DNA of 64,000 bases from Capnocytophaga sp. oral taxon 878 (GTDB lineage Bacteria; Bacteroidota; Bacteroidia; Flavobacteriales; Flavobacteriaceae): contig NZ_CP027229.1 in NCBI RefSeq assembly GCF_002999135.1, forward strand, positions 1,191,001-1,255,000, written 5' to 3'. Positions 9,355-17,842 of this stretch are shown here, piece by piece (positions within the stretch are counted from its first letter, which is position 1; the number at the start of each line of letters is the position of its first letter). A program made the position numbers and the translations under genes. The notes beneath the pieces were generated by a model. It ran no database searches. It was not told the origin of the DNA and was given only the letters and a program-made list of their open reading frames with translations.

Positions 9355-9807
9355 CTATTTCTTTTCTTCTAATTCACCAATTAGTCCCTGCAAGGTACTG
9401 AGCAGCGCCGCCTTGGCTTCAGGGTCTTCTAAAGCTGCCTTGAGCACTTTATTGCTCTTGAGTTGCTTGACAATTTTCTGCAATTGGTCTTTTTCTGTCT
9501 CTAAACCTGTAAGAAAGCTACTTTGCGCTGTAATGCCTTTTACTCCGAAATCTCCCAGATTAGCAAAAGAAAGCGTTTCTTTCTTCATTGCCCCTTGGGC
9601 ATCCTCAAAATCTATATTTACGTGTGGCTTAAAATGTTCAAACACTTTTTCAACAGTAGTAAGCCCTTCTACCAGCTCTGGCTTGATGGGGTCATCTGCT
9701 GTTAGCTTTTGTGCTATCAGGGTTCTATTCTGAGGAATGTCTGCAATTGCCTCATTGGCATCTAAGGGGACTTCATTTCCGCCTATACCTTTACTGCTAA
9801 CTGCCAT
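9355..9807 (-). CDS. tssB: T6SS contractile sheath small subunit TssB
   Basis: A 150-residue TssB (VipA-like) protein, partner of TssC in the sheath and site of ClpV-driven disassembly in other systems. Typical features are the KPHVNIDFEDAQG strand, the conserved LSFANLGDFG, and the C-terminal helical region ending GLIGELEEKK. It is the first gene of the tssB-tssC-hcp group, with a promoter-like box about 100 bases upstream. Confidence 0.92.
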   Translation of the reverse strand: MAVSSKGIGGNEVPLDANEAIADIPQNRTLIAQKLTADDPIKPELVEGLTTVEKVFEHFKPHVNIDFEDAQGAMKKETLSFANLGDFGVKGITAQSSFLTGLETEKDQLQKIVKQLKSNKVLKAALEDPEAKAALLSTLQGLIGELEEKK

Positions 9808-10107
9808 AGTATTTATGTATTAAGTTAATATTGTTTCTTTATTACGCTTCTTCGCACCTACTTTCCCATTCAAATCCAAGAATGGATAAATCTATAGATG
9901 CATCTCGGTGCAAAACTACGCAATATTATTTAACACACAAGAGCTTTTATCAAGTTTAACAAAACTTTAACAGATTCGTGAGTTTTTTTGTGATATTCCA
10001 CCATCAAAAGTAGATAACTCGCAAACCTATATACATCTTATATACGGAATTTACATACATAGTGTTTATATAGTGTGCATATAAGCTATTGGGTGAGGGG
10101 AGAGTTC
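9808..10107. other. Intergenic region between tssB and tssF
   Basis: A 300-base AT-rich gap. It holds the probable tssB promoter (9911-9918) and the end of the preceding tssF transcript. I see no ORF, no tRNA-like sequence and no strong terminator hairpin in it. Confidence 0.5.
9911..9918 (-). promoter_or_regulatory. Promoter -7 box upstream of tssB
   Basis: The minus strand reads TAGTTTTG, matching the Bacteroidota -7 element TAnnTTTG, about 100 bases before the tssB start. The -33 position has only a partial TTTG (TTGT), so this is moderate evidence. Confidence 0.45.
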
Positions 10108-11940
10108 TTACCCCCTCTCAAAAAGTCGATAGGGGTACATATTAGCAGAGGCGTTTTTTAGCTTTAGCATAAAACTCTCTTTAAGGTAGTCCCATTCTTC
10201 TCTCTCCATATTCTTTACAGTATCACTCTTTGTAAGGTAGATGTCTATAGTACGGCTAAAGCCTTGGGTAGTAGATACTTCTTTCTTAGTGCCTTTTGTT
10301 ACCTCAATGGCGGTTATAGCACTCTTAAAATGGCTCATCCCAAAAGCTTCTATATCCGCGATGGTTACTATCCTACCGCGTGAGAGCAAGGCACTTCTTA
10401 GCTCTAAGAGTTTTTCCTCAGAAGTGAGTCTATTTCTACCGCCTACTGAGGTTTTTAGGATAGTAGCAGGTGCTGTAAAATAAGAAGTTTGAGTAGGTGG
10501 GCTACATTTTGTTCCTGCTCTTAGTCCATTGCCTTCCGCTCCTGAGGTATGCCAGAAAGCTACCTCACAGTTATTTTGCTCTTCGCTCTTAGTAGTGGAA
10601 ATGATAAGATATGTATTGTTATCCTTTACGATACCTTGTTTATCTTTTCTCTGCTCCAAAGAGGCTATATGCTGAAAAATCTCTTTTAGCACATCCTTAG
10701 TGTAATCGCCTCCAACAGCAGCAAAGGCTGCAGCTTCATTTTTTATAACCTCTAAAAGGTATTGCAATAGCTCGGTTGCCTCTCTGTTGTCAAGTCGGGC
10801 AACTCCTCCTCGTCTGACCACTGCAACGGTATCTTGCTCTTTGCTTTGGTGGTTTTTTAAGTCAATTCTATTCTGGTAGCTATCAATAATATAATCAATA
10901 TCCAAAAAGTGATGCTCTGTGGGTAATGGAAATATATTAAGACTTCCTTTGAGTATTTGTGAGAATTTTCTGTGTTCTATGTTGATGACAGGCACACAAT
11001 TGAGCATAAAGCGGACACTGCGAAAAACCTCTGAGTGTACTACCGTGGAGAACACTAATTTAATCCACTGAATGTTTTCCTTGATCTGCTCTTCTATATT
11101 AGGAAAATGACTATATAACTGAGATACCACTTCTTCATCTCTATCTGAATTAATAGGTTCTAATACACCTTTAAGGGTATAGAAATTAGGCTGATAGAAT
11201 TGATTGACCTCATTGTATATAGAGGTTAATGAGTTATTATTTTTGGTAATGATATGCTCTAAATCAAGGTGTTTATCTGCAACATTGTATCCATTGAGTA
11301 GCGTAAACTTCTTGTTTTGAGCACTTACAGTAGCTAATTTTAAATAGTGATAGAAGAGTTCTTTATGTTCATTGTTGTTCACATTGATAAAAAACTGAAG
11401 GTCTTCCAAAGGTTCATTATTGGTATTTTCTATTCCAATCCATAGCTCACCTACTGGGAGTGGTTTTATTCCTTTGGCTATTTGCTCATCAAAGAAAAAG
11501 CTCTCTTGTTCTATCAGTTCATTGCCATAAGCGATATATTTTACTTTGGCAGTAGTGAGTTTTAAGGGAATCGTTGGAAAAAAAGTGATATCTATTTCTT
11601 TAGTATCTTGAGGGTTATAGATATCTTGAACTCTTTTCTTTGTTGCAAAGCTGTTATATAATGAGATAGGCTTGTTGTTTTGGGAAGGGTATACTTGCAA
11701 GATTGTATGTGCAGGGAGTGCCCCAGCAACTTCTTCAGGGAACATCACCTCTAAAATGCGGTCTATAATCCTTGCGCGTGAGTTTTCTTGTTCAAAGCTG
11801 AGTTTTTCAAGTTCTGAGGCGCAAGCCGAAATCAGTAGTCCCACCAAAGGGTCAAAGGAGTTTTCTGTTTCGCTCTCACTATAGCCCCACATACGTGAGG
11901 CACGTCTTAATATGCGGTCTCTTATTCTATCTTGATTCAT
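10108..11940 (-). CDS. tssF: T6SS baseplate subunit TssF
   Basis: A 610-residue TssF protein, a wedge component of the baseplate. The N-terminus is typical (ILRRASRMWGYSESETENSFDPLVGLLISA), with the conserved RIIDRILEVMFPEEVAGALPAHTILQVYP and, later, FPLPTEHHFLDIDYIID. The C-terminal region LTSEEKLLELRSALLSRGRIVTIADIEAF resembles phage gpJ/gp6-like segments. It is the last gene of the tssK-led group, 26 bases after tssE. TssE-TssF-TssG-TssK form the wedge; here tssG lies about 9 kb upstream, in another transcript. Confidence 0.9.
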   Translation of the reverse strand: MNQDRIRDRILRRASRMWGYSESETENSFDPLVGLLISACASELEKLSFEQENSRARIIDRILEVMFPEEVAGALPAHTILQVYPSQNNKPISLYNSFATKKRVQDIYNPQDTKEIDITFFPTIPLKLTTAKVKYIAYGNELIEQESFFFDEQIAKGIKPLPVGELWIGIENTNNEPLEDLQFFINVNNNEHKELFYHYLKLATVSAQNKKFTLLNGYNVADKHLDLEHIITKNNNSLTSIYNEVNQFYQPNFYTLKGVLEPINSDRDEEVVSQLYSHFPNIEEQIKENIQWIKLVFSTVVHSEVFRSVRFMLNCVPVINIEHRKFSQILKGSLNIFPLPTEHHFLDIDYIIDSYQNRIDLKNHQSKEQDTVAVVRRGGVARLDNREATELLQYLLEVIKNEAAAFAAVGGDYTKDVLKEIFQHIASLEQRKDKQGIVKDNNTYLIISTTKSEEQNNCEVAFWHTSGAEGNGLRAGTKCSPPTQTSYFTAPATILKTSVGGRNRLTSEEKLLELRSALLSRGRIVTIADIEAFGMSHFKSAITAIEVTKGTKKEVSTTQGFSRTIDIYLTKSDTVKNMEREEWDYLKESFMLKLKNASANMYPYRLFERG

Positions 11941-11966
11941 CTTTAATTCATTTTTAGATGTGTTTA

Positions 11967-12401
11967 TTAATAAGACAAAGGTGCTATAAACAAGTGTGTT
12001 CTATACTCATAAGGGTTGTTAGTCTCTCTTATAAATCCTTTGATATAGATTATTACTTTCTTCTTTGTACGGGTCTTTTCTAAGGTACTCAGGTTTTGAT
12101 TGGTTACCTCTACTTCAACCTCTTGCACGAATAGACGTTTTTCGTATCGCTGTATAGCTTCTTTTAAACTCTCTTTTACCAAGAGTTTTAGGTTGGCATC
12201 ACTTTTAAGCATATCAAAGTCTGCTTCCCAAAAGCCTATGCCAAAGCCTTCATCAAACTTACACTCTCCCCAAGCTGTGGTAGCCAGTAGGAAGAGTTGC
12301 TGGTCAATGGAGGTCTCTAACGTGGTCTTAGCAAGGTCGCGCTTCTCTATCAGTGCCTTGAAGTCTATGGGGGTTTTGTAGTAAGTGCCTTTCATCATCA
12401 T
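11967..12401 (-). CDS. tssE: T6SS baseplate subunit TssE (gp25-like)
   Basis: A 144-residue gp25-like protein, a small wedge subunit that initiates sheath assembly. Features are the TSIDQQLFLLATTAWGECKFDEGFGI segment (GPW/gp25 core, with GFGIGFWE), a helix LLVKESLKEAIQRYEKRLF, and the closing beta region VIIYIKGFIR. The start has three consecutive Met codons, so the exact start is uncertain by two residues. It overlaps the preceding gene by 4 bases, suggesting translational coupling. Confidence 0.83.
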   Translation of the reverse strand: MMMKGTYYKTPIDFKALIEKRDLAKTTLETSIDQQLFLLATTAWGECKFDEGFGIGFWEADFDMLKSDANLKLLVKESLKEAIQRYEKRLFVQEVEVEVTNQNLSTLEKTRTKKKVIIYIKGFIRETNNPYEYRTHLFIAPLSY

Positions 12402-13096
12402 AAATATATTTTCTTTTTTATCTGTCCCTTTTGGGTGTACTCTATCTCTTTGGTGAGTTGTTTGCGCTTGATAAGCTGCAATTGTACCTTGGGGGTGAGT
12501 TTGAGTAGCTGCTCGCGGTAGTGTATATCGCCGATAAAACTCTGTCCATCATGCGTATCTACAATGATAAAGAAGTAATCCACATCATTGGGCTTTTGAA
12601 AGTTTTCAATATCACCAGCATATAAGAGAACAGTTTGTCCCTCGTGAGTAAAAGTATAAGAGAGGCTGTCTTCGGTCTTCCTTCGGTATTTGCTTAGTGT
12701 GTATTCAGTGATACCGTCCTTGTCGGGTTCAAAGCAGATATTCTCATACAAATAGGAAGTCGTATCAAAACGCTTGATGCCTATAAACGAAAGTAGGCTT
12801 TTATGCTGCTTTTCTTCTGTAAAGTGAGGAATATCCCTTGTTATCTGAAACACCTTTATCTCTTCTGTTTTATCATCGGTTATAGTGAGTTTGTAGGTAG
12901 GCACTTCTAATAAAGTACCGTTTATATTGAGCTGCACACTGCCTGCTTCCTTATCTGAGATAAGCATACTGATGGTATGCTGTTTAAATCTGCTTTCCTC
13001 ACGTACTACCACTACCTCCTCACCCGCATCGCTCTTGTTTAATGCCAGCGGGTTTTCACTCATTCGGATATTTAGGTCAAGTTCCATAAAGGACAT
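12398..13096 (-). CDS. Subtype iii T6SS accessory protein, cytoplasmic, unnamed
   Basis: A 232-residue soluble protein with no signal peptide or membrane span. It is rich in predicted beta strands (ISMLISDKEAGSVQLNING, YDFFIIVD-like stretches, LTPKVQLQLIKRKQL). It lies between the secreted 177-residue protein and tssE and overlaps tssE by 4 bases. The position in the tssK-tssO-tssE-tssF operon indicates a core or accessory part of the subtype iii machine, possibly one of those named TssP or TssQ. I cannot assign the letter from sequence alone. Confidence 0.55.
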   Translation of the reverse strand: MSFMELDLNIRMSENPLALNKSDAGEEVVVVREESRFKQHTISMLISDKEAGSVQLNINGTLLEVPTYKLTITDDKTEEIKVFQITRDIPHFTEEKQHKSLLSFIGIKRFDTTSYLYENICFEPDKDGITEYTLSKYRRKTEDSLSYTFTHEGQTVLLYAGDIENFQKPNDVDYFFIIVDTHDGQSFIGDIHYREQLLKLTPKVQLQLIKRKQLTKEIEYTQKGQIKKKIYL

Positions 13097-13104
13097 AACG
13101 GCTC

Positions 13105-13638
13105 TTAATTAGTGGTTAAACGATAGTAATAAAGGCATTTTAAGTGTTCTTTGAGTTCTTTATCTCCACCTTCTCCCAGATAGAACTCGTACACTTTTTG
13201 GAATGAATACACTAAAATCTTTGTAATCTTATCATTACGCATCTTTTTAAGCTCTGAGCGGCTTAGTTGTCTTACAAAATAACCATCACAATTGAGTGGA
13301 TACTGATTCTTAAGGCTTATCATCTCTCCTGACTCAAAATAGACATCTACAATCTTTTCCTTTTTCAGACAAGTGGAAGGGGCAAGTATATTCAAAAATA
13401 GGAAGATACTATTCTTCCTCTTTCCTAATTGCAAAGCGGCGTAAGTGTACTCCTCATTGTCCACTCTCAGGTACATAGGAGGGACATTTACATACGGCAA
13501 GCCGTTTAATTTGGTTTTAGGTTGACTGACATCGCACTGTTCCATCACCTTAGGTTGTGGCAAAGGTAAGGACTGTGCTTTTGTGGTAAGCCAACTTAAA
13601 AGTGCAAAAGCTATAGCGATATACGTTCTCTGTGGCAT
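13105..13638 (-). CDS. Periplasmic subtype iii T6SS accessory protein, unnamed
   Basis: A 177-residue protein with a cleavable signal peptide (hydrophobic IAIAFALLSWL, cleavage after TKA-Q). The mature part has three or four cysteines and a beta-rich body (FLFLNILAPSTCLKKEKIVDVYFESGE), followed by a charged helix SRSELKKMRND. It lies between tssO and the 232-residue gene, 8 bases from each. Periplasmic location next to the membrane protein TssO suggests a part of the membrane complex that replaces TssJLM in this subtype. Candidate TssP or TssQ, not assignable with confidence. Confidence 0.55.
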   Translation of the reverse strand: MPQRTYIAIAFALLSWLTTKAQSLPLPQPKVMEQCDVSQPKTKLNGLPYVNVPPMYLRVDNEEYTYAALQLGKRKNSIFLFLNILAPSTCLKKEKIVDVYFESGEMISLKNQYPLNCDGYFVRQLSRSELKKMRNDKITKILVYSFQKVYEFYLGEGGDKELKEHLKCLYYYRLTTN

Positions 13639-13646
13639 TGGCTTAC

Positions 13647-14165
13647 TTACTGATTTTGATATAGTTGCTTACAAACCTCTAAGTCTACTTTCATCTTATC
13701 GTATTCCTCTTGTAGGATCTGATTGATGTCGTTTAGGCTATCCAACAAAACCCTATCAGCAGTAAGTTTTTTGATGTGCTTTTTAGCATCAATATACTGC
13801 TTACAAATAAGAATGGTGTTGTTGTACATATTCTTATTGGTCAGTGTATCACTCTTCAAGAAAGGCTTATACATATCTGTCAAAATAGAAAAAGCTAATT
13901 TCTCATTGAAAAAATCGTCTTTAAGATTGGATACCCCAATGGAGTCCATCGCGACTTTTACCTTCTCTAAATCAGCAGCGAAATGGTTTTGTATGGCGAT
14001 ATCCTTTTCCAACTTGGCGTTCTTCTCCTTAAGCAATTTGTTTTCCTCAAAAGGGAAGTGCACATTGGCAAACATCGCTACCACCACAATGGTAACTGTG
14101 AGGACAAAAAAGAGGACGAAAAACCAATAGGCTTTTGTGCGTTGTTCTTTATTGACTATTTCCAT
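13647..14165 (-). CDS. tssO: T6SS transmembrane protein TssO
   Basis: A 172-residue protein with a single membrane span at about residues 13-33 (WFFVLFFVLTVTIVVVAMF), then the FPFEENKLLKEKNAKLEKDI segment starting a long coiled-coil-like periplasmic region (many Lys, Glu, Leu and Asp). One N-terminal span followed by a helical body matches the TssO family of Bacteroidota systems. It is encoded 29 bases after tssK. TssO is thought to form part of the envelope anchor used in place of TssL/TssM. Confidence 0.72.
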   Translation of the reverse strand: MEIVNKEQRTKAYWFFVLFFVLTVTIVVVAMFANVHFPFEENKLLKEKNAKLEKDIAIQNHFAADLEKVKVAMDSIGVSNLKDDFFNEKLAFSILTDMYKPFLKSDTLTNKNMYNNTILICKQYIDAKKHIKKLTADRVLLDSLNDINQILQEEYDKMKVDLEVCKQLYQNQ

Positions 14166-14194
14166 AGTATTTATAACTTTAATTATTTAACAAA

Positions 14195-15334
14195 TTAATC
14201 TACCAATAGGCTGCGGGTACGCCTTACTATATCTTGATTTTCATTGGTTGTTTCAGCCACAAATATACCGCCATCAGGTTTTTTACCGATATAATCCAAG
14301 CGGCTTAGGTTGTTGTACAAGTCTTCTATCAAGTCCATAAACTCTTCTGCTACTTTGATATGCTTGCGGATATGGTTGTGGTTGTAGTGGGTGTTGATAA
14401 GGGTATTGAATACCTGCTCAAAAGCACCTTGGGTAAGGTTGCACCACTCAGAAAAATAGTTCAGCAGTTCCTCTTTGCCTGCGCCTGAATGAGCATCTGT
14501 AAAGTTCTTCACAATACGTGCAAAGGCTGTTACTGAAAGCAGTAATTCGCAAGGTGGGTTATAAGGCGACAGCAGTTCAAAACGATTGATTTCCTGCCCT
14601 AAAAACACCAACATACGCTCATTTATCTTGTCTATCATTGCTGATAGCTCGTTATTCTGCTTTTTGATATGGATCTTTTGTGAGATTTGTATGGCATAGT
14701 TCTCCATCTTAGCATAAAAGCTACGAATGCGATGGTAGAGGGTTTGTAAGGAAGGATGTGCTATCACACAGCTGCAAGGGGGTATATAGGTATCGTCCAA
14801 ACGCACTTGTCCATTGTCCATAATCACCCTACCTATCATAAGGTAACCATCACCCAAATCCTTATTCTTTAATTCTTCATCTGTATAGAGGTAAAGGGAG
14901 TAGGTAGGGCGCAAAAAAGGAATACGCGGTGGGTATTCTTGTGCCGCTGCCTCTCCGTAAGGAGTTGGTTTAAACAATTCAGCGGTGATAAACACGAAGA
15001 AGGTGGCATTACCCTTCATCTCTGTCATATCCTTGCTTAGCGTTAAGGTTTGTCCTTCTTGTGAGGCACTGATTTGTATACGTATTCCATTAGGAGTAAC
15101 AGCGTGGCATTCTTCAAGGGTTAGTTGCAGCTGATTGTAGTGATCCATCAGCACGTGCATCTTTACCGCATCGCCTTCCACTGGCTGTAAGCCGTAGTTA
15201 AGGTCTGTGGTTTGCAAGGCTATGGCATCTCTAATGCTGTCGGTAACAAAGTCCTGCACAGCAGTAAAATGCCTGCTGCTTAGCTTCATTCCGTCTATCC
15301 AATTCACAGGATAATGGGTGAGTAGATTGTTCAT
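14195..15334 (-). CDS. tssK: T6SS baseplate protein TssK
   Basis: A 379-residue TssK protein, which joins the baseplate to the membrane complex and resembles phage receptor-binding proteins. The start NNLLTHYPVNWIDGMKLSSRHF matches the family W-x-DG-M-(x)5-HF pattern. The C-terminal region FEQVFNTLINTHYNHNHIRKHIKVAEEFMDLIEDLYNNLSRL is the helical docking part. It is first in the tssK-tssO-...-tssF operon and has a promoter-like box 25-32 bases upstream. Confidence 0.88.
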   Translation of the reverse strand: MNNLLTHYPVNWIDGMKLSSRHFTAVQDFVTDSIRDAIALQTTDLNYGLQPVEGDAVKMHVLMDHYNQLQLTLEECHAVTPNGIRIQISASQEGQTLTLSKDMTEMKGNATFFVFITAELFKPTPYGEAAAQEYPPRIPFLRPTYSLYLYTDEELKNKDLGDGYLMIGRVIMDNGQVRLDDTYIPPCSCVIAHPSLQTLYHRIRSFYAKMENYAIQISQKIHIKKQNNELSAMIDKINERMLVFLGQEINRFELLSPYNPPCELLLSVTAFARIVKNFTDAHSGAGKEELLNYFSEWCNLTQGAFEQVFNTLINTHYNHNHIRKHIKVAEEFMDLIEDLYNNLSRLDYIGKKPDGGIFVAETTNENQDIVRRTRSLLVD

Positions 15335-15358
15335 TGTTCTATCTTGTTAATTTTGTTG

Positions 15359-15366
15359 CAAAGGTA
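15359..15366 (-). promoter_or_regulatory. Promoter -7 box of the tssK operon
   Basis: The minus strand reads TACCTTTG, the consensus -7 element of Bacteroidota promoters, about 25 bases before the tssK start. No good TTTG is present at the -33 position. The box separates the tssK-tssF genes from the upstream effector genes, so the group can be transcribed on its own. Confidence 0.5.
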
Positions 15367-15422
15367 AGGTTTTTTATAGAAATATAGATTCTATTTTTTT
15401 TAGAACATAACTGAGATATAAA

Positions 15423-15950
15423 TCATGGTATCAACTCTGCTTTTACTTTTCTCACACTATTACTCTTTAAAGAATCTATTAAAATATAAGTCGTATCTCT
15501 ATCCTTTCTATATAAAATACCTTTTTTTTCATTATAATTAAAATAAAAAGTATCTTGAGTTTCTGGATAATACATCATTTGTAAGTAATAGATTAAAAGA
15601 GAATCTTGTTGGGAAACCCTTTCTATTTTCCACTCATGTGGTTCCATAATATTCCAACCATCAATAAGCATTGAGTCAGTAAAAATAATTTTAGCCATAT
15701 CATAATCGTCTTCAAGATATGGGTATATTAAGAGCCTCAATTCCCCATTCTCCTCTTTTTTATCTAAATAATAAAACTTTTTGTTCGCTAGTGGATTGTT
15801 TATTTTGGTATCAGATTCGATACTTAATGATTCATTTAGTGGATCTTTTTCAGTGTTATTATTAACAACATTTTCACAAGAACTCACTGTCCCTATTAAA
15901 AATAAACTAATAAGTAATAATTTTATTTTTTGTTTTTTTTGTTTTTTCAT
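15423..15950 (-). CDS. Lipoprotein, likely immunity protein for the 643-residue effector
   Basis: A 175-residue lipoprotein: Lys-rich start, hydrophobic LLLISLFLIGTVSSC lipobox with Cys near 25, then a low-complexity Asn/Glu spacer. The mature domain contains NPLANKKFYYLDK, FTDSMLIDGWNIMEPHEW and TTYILIDSLKS. The same three segments occur in the broken gene at 28206-28707, so both belong to one lipoprotein family. It overlaps the effector gene by 44 bases, which supports translational coupling. Periplasmic display suits defence against a cell-wall enzyme. The immunity role is inferred. Confidence 0.62.
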   Translation of the reverse strand: MKKQKKQKIKLLLISLFLIGTVSSCENVVNNNTEKDPLNESLSIESDTKINNPLANKKFYYLDKKEENGELRLLIYPYLEDDYDMAKIIFTDSMLIDGWNIMEPHEWKIERVSQQDSLLIYYLQMMYYPETQDTFYFNYNEKKGILYRKDRDTTYILIDSLKSNSVRKVKAELIP

Positions 15951-17838
15951 TTGTTTTTTTGTTTGTTATTTCTTCTGTTATTTTTCTTATATTTCGTCTT
16001 ATTTGTGTTATTGTATATTCTTTTGAATTATGTGTTTTAGAGGCTGTAAATATTCCATCTTCTTGTTTTTCAAAAAACCAATCGTTATCTCCTTTTGAAG
16101 AACCTACATCCCAAAATCTGTATTTTATACTACCATTATCACATTCTCTTCCTACTATAACAACATAATGATCTGTTGTGGTTTCATTGATGTAATCTTT
16201 GTATTTTTTACCTTCTTTATCTATTTTATCCTTCGGTTTATAATTAAATGTATGATTCACACCAACCATAACAGGAAGTCCATGTTCCAAGGATTTATCT
16301 AAATATTCATAAGCTTTATTTATTTTTTCTATATCTCTAAAAATTAATTTATTTCGTTCTTTGTTTTCATCAGCTAACTGAAACTCACACTCATACCATT
16401 TATTATTAGGATAAGCTTTAGATTCTATTCCAGCTCCTTCTGGCATAATTACTGTTGTTGTTACGACTTGTTTGTTTTCATCTTCATCTTTTTTCACTTC
16501 CTTTATACCGCTTAAAATTTCTCTACAAGTTAGATTACAATTTAAGTTCCCTTTTCCTTGAGGTTTAAATTTTATCTTACTACGTAAATCAATATGCTTT
16601 TTATGACAATATGGGCAAGCCCCTTCTTCTAATGGTTCTTCTTTCTTTTCTTCTTTCTTTTCTTCTTTCTTTTCTTCCTTCTTTACTTCTCCAACCTCTA
16701 CTTTTACAGGGCTTTTACCATATTTGACTTCTACATCTTCATATACAAGTTCAAAAGGTTTACTTTTCTTGCTATCTCTAAAAGTATGTACCTCTATGGA
16801 GTAGTTCTGACTTTCAGAATCTCCTTCCCAGAGATACTTACCTCGTTCAAAAAATTCTTTATCAACTGTTATTTTATTACAATAATATTGATCTTCCCAT
16901 AAATAGAAAAGACCACTTTGATATACAGGATCGTCTTCTTCCATTCTTTCCTTTTTTGTTTTACCATCTTTCTCCCAAATAGTATACTTGACGGCAGCTC
17001 CTATCATACCTGTAGACTCTATACATACTTGAATGACATCTCCAACTTCTATTTTAGTGATTTTATTTTTATCCTTATCAACAAAATAAGCCTTTTGTAT
17101 TTCTCTTTTTACCTGAACCTCATTACTATGTTTTTCTAAAATTCCAAAACTTGCAGTTACACAAAACTCGTGTTCTGTACCTTCACCATTTGCTCCTTGT
17201 GGTAAATAACGATTTGCAAGATATTGTAATGTTTTCTGATGGGTTATTAAGGGGATTCTTAACCTTGCTATGTTATCAGCTTCAACTTCAGCCGAAAATT
17301 CTTTAGTTGAATAACTATGTTTTGAATCATTTTCTTGTTTATCATTTTCCCATAGATGAAAATGTATCTTTTTTCCCTGTAATCCTTGTGTTTTTGCAAA
17401 AGCAATCAAAGTGTCTTGATAACTTACTTTTGTTATACTACCTTCACCCTCTTTCATAAGGTGTACTTCTAAAATTTTAGGTTCTATATTATGCCTTGTT
17501 GTTACCTTTTCTTCTTCTTTTTTAATCTCTATTTCAAGAGAAGCCTCTTCTGAGAAATTACTTAGCTCAGAATTTTTTTTTTCTTTTACTTTTTCAATAT
17601 CATATATTTTAATGATAAATGTACCTCCGTCTTTTCCAAAAGATCCAAATTTCATTGGTTTCAATGGTTTTTTATCTTCTTTTATCTCATTAATAAAAGG
17701 ATTACCATTTCCCTTCTTATAGATACACCATCTATATCTTTTAGAAGTTTTTTCGTCATTTATGGTAACGTAAAAAGTTCCTCCTTTGGTTGTTGGCTTA
17801 TTTTTTTCATCGAATGTAATTGCTATTTTGTCTGGCAT
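15907..17838 (-). CDS. Putative T6SS effector, shared N-terminal region and Cys/His toxin domain
   Basis: A 643-residue protein without signal peptide. Residues 1 to about 385 are beta-rich and align by eye with the 682-residue protein at 29241-31289 (shared SYQDTL/SVYDSL, TQGLQGKKIHFHLWE/TEGLTGKEIQFHVCQ, YGKSPVKVEV/YGKSAVKVTV). A Lys/Glu linker of repeated KKEE units (about 387-402) follows, encoded by a 15-base tandem repeat. Then comes a CPYC pair (408-411) and a domain with C434/C438, DHYVVIVG (H557) and RFWDVG (D577), resembling a papain-like or C39-like Cys-His-Asp layout. That points to a peptidase or peptidoglycan amidase; the substrate is unknown. The downstream lipoprotein is the likely immunity gene. 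Confidence 0.62.
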   Translation of the reverse strand: MPDKIAITFDEKNKPTTKGGTFYVTINDEKTSKRYRWCIYKKGNGNPFINEIKEDKKPLKPMKFGSFGKDGGTFIIKIYDIEKVKEKKNSELSNFSEEASLEIEIKKEEEKVTTRHNIEPKILEVHLMKEGEGSITKVSYQDTLIAFAKTQGLQGKKIHFHLWENDKQENDSKHSYSTKEFSAEVEADNIARLRIPLITHQKTLQYLANRYLPQGANGEGTEHEFCVTASFGILEKHSNEVQVKREIQKAYFVDKDKNKITKIEVGDVIQVCIESTGMIGAAVKYTIWEKDGKTKKERMEEDDPVYQSGLFYLWEDQYYCNKITVDKEFFERGKYLWEGDSESQNYSIEVHTFRDSKKSKPFELVYEDVEVKYGKSPVKVEVGEVKKEEKKEEKKEEKKEEPLEEGACPYCHKKHIDLRSKIKFKPQGKGNLNCNLTCREILSGIKEVKKDEDENKQVVTTTVIMPEGAGIESKAYPNNKWYECEFQLADENKERNKLIFRDIEKINKAYEYLDKSLEHGLPVMVGVNHTFNYKPKDKIDKEGKKYKDYINETTTDHYVVIVGRECDNGSIKYRFWDVGSSKGDNDWFFEKQEDGIFTASKTHNSKEYTITQIRRNIRKITEEITNKKTNEKTKKTKNKIITY

Positions 17839-17842
17839 ATTT

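Noticed and set aside
16620..16690. Tandem CTTTC-rich tract, considered as a CRISPR or regulatory repeat
   Set aside because: It is in frame within the 643-residue effector and encodes the KKEE linker; there are no spacers.
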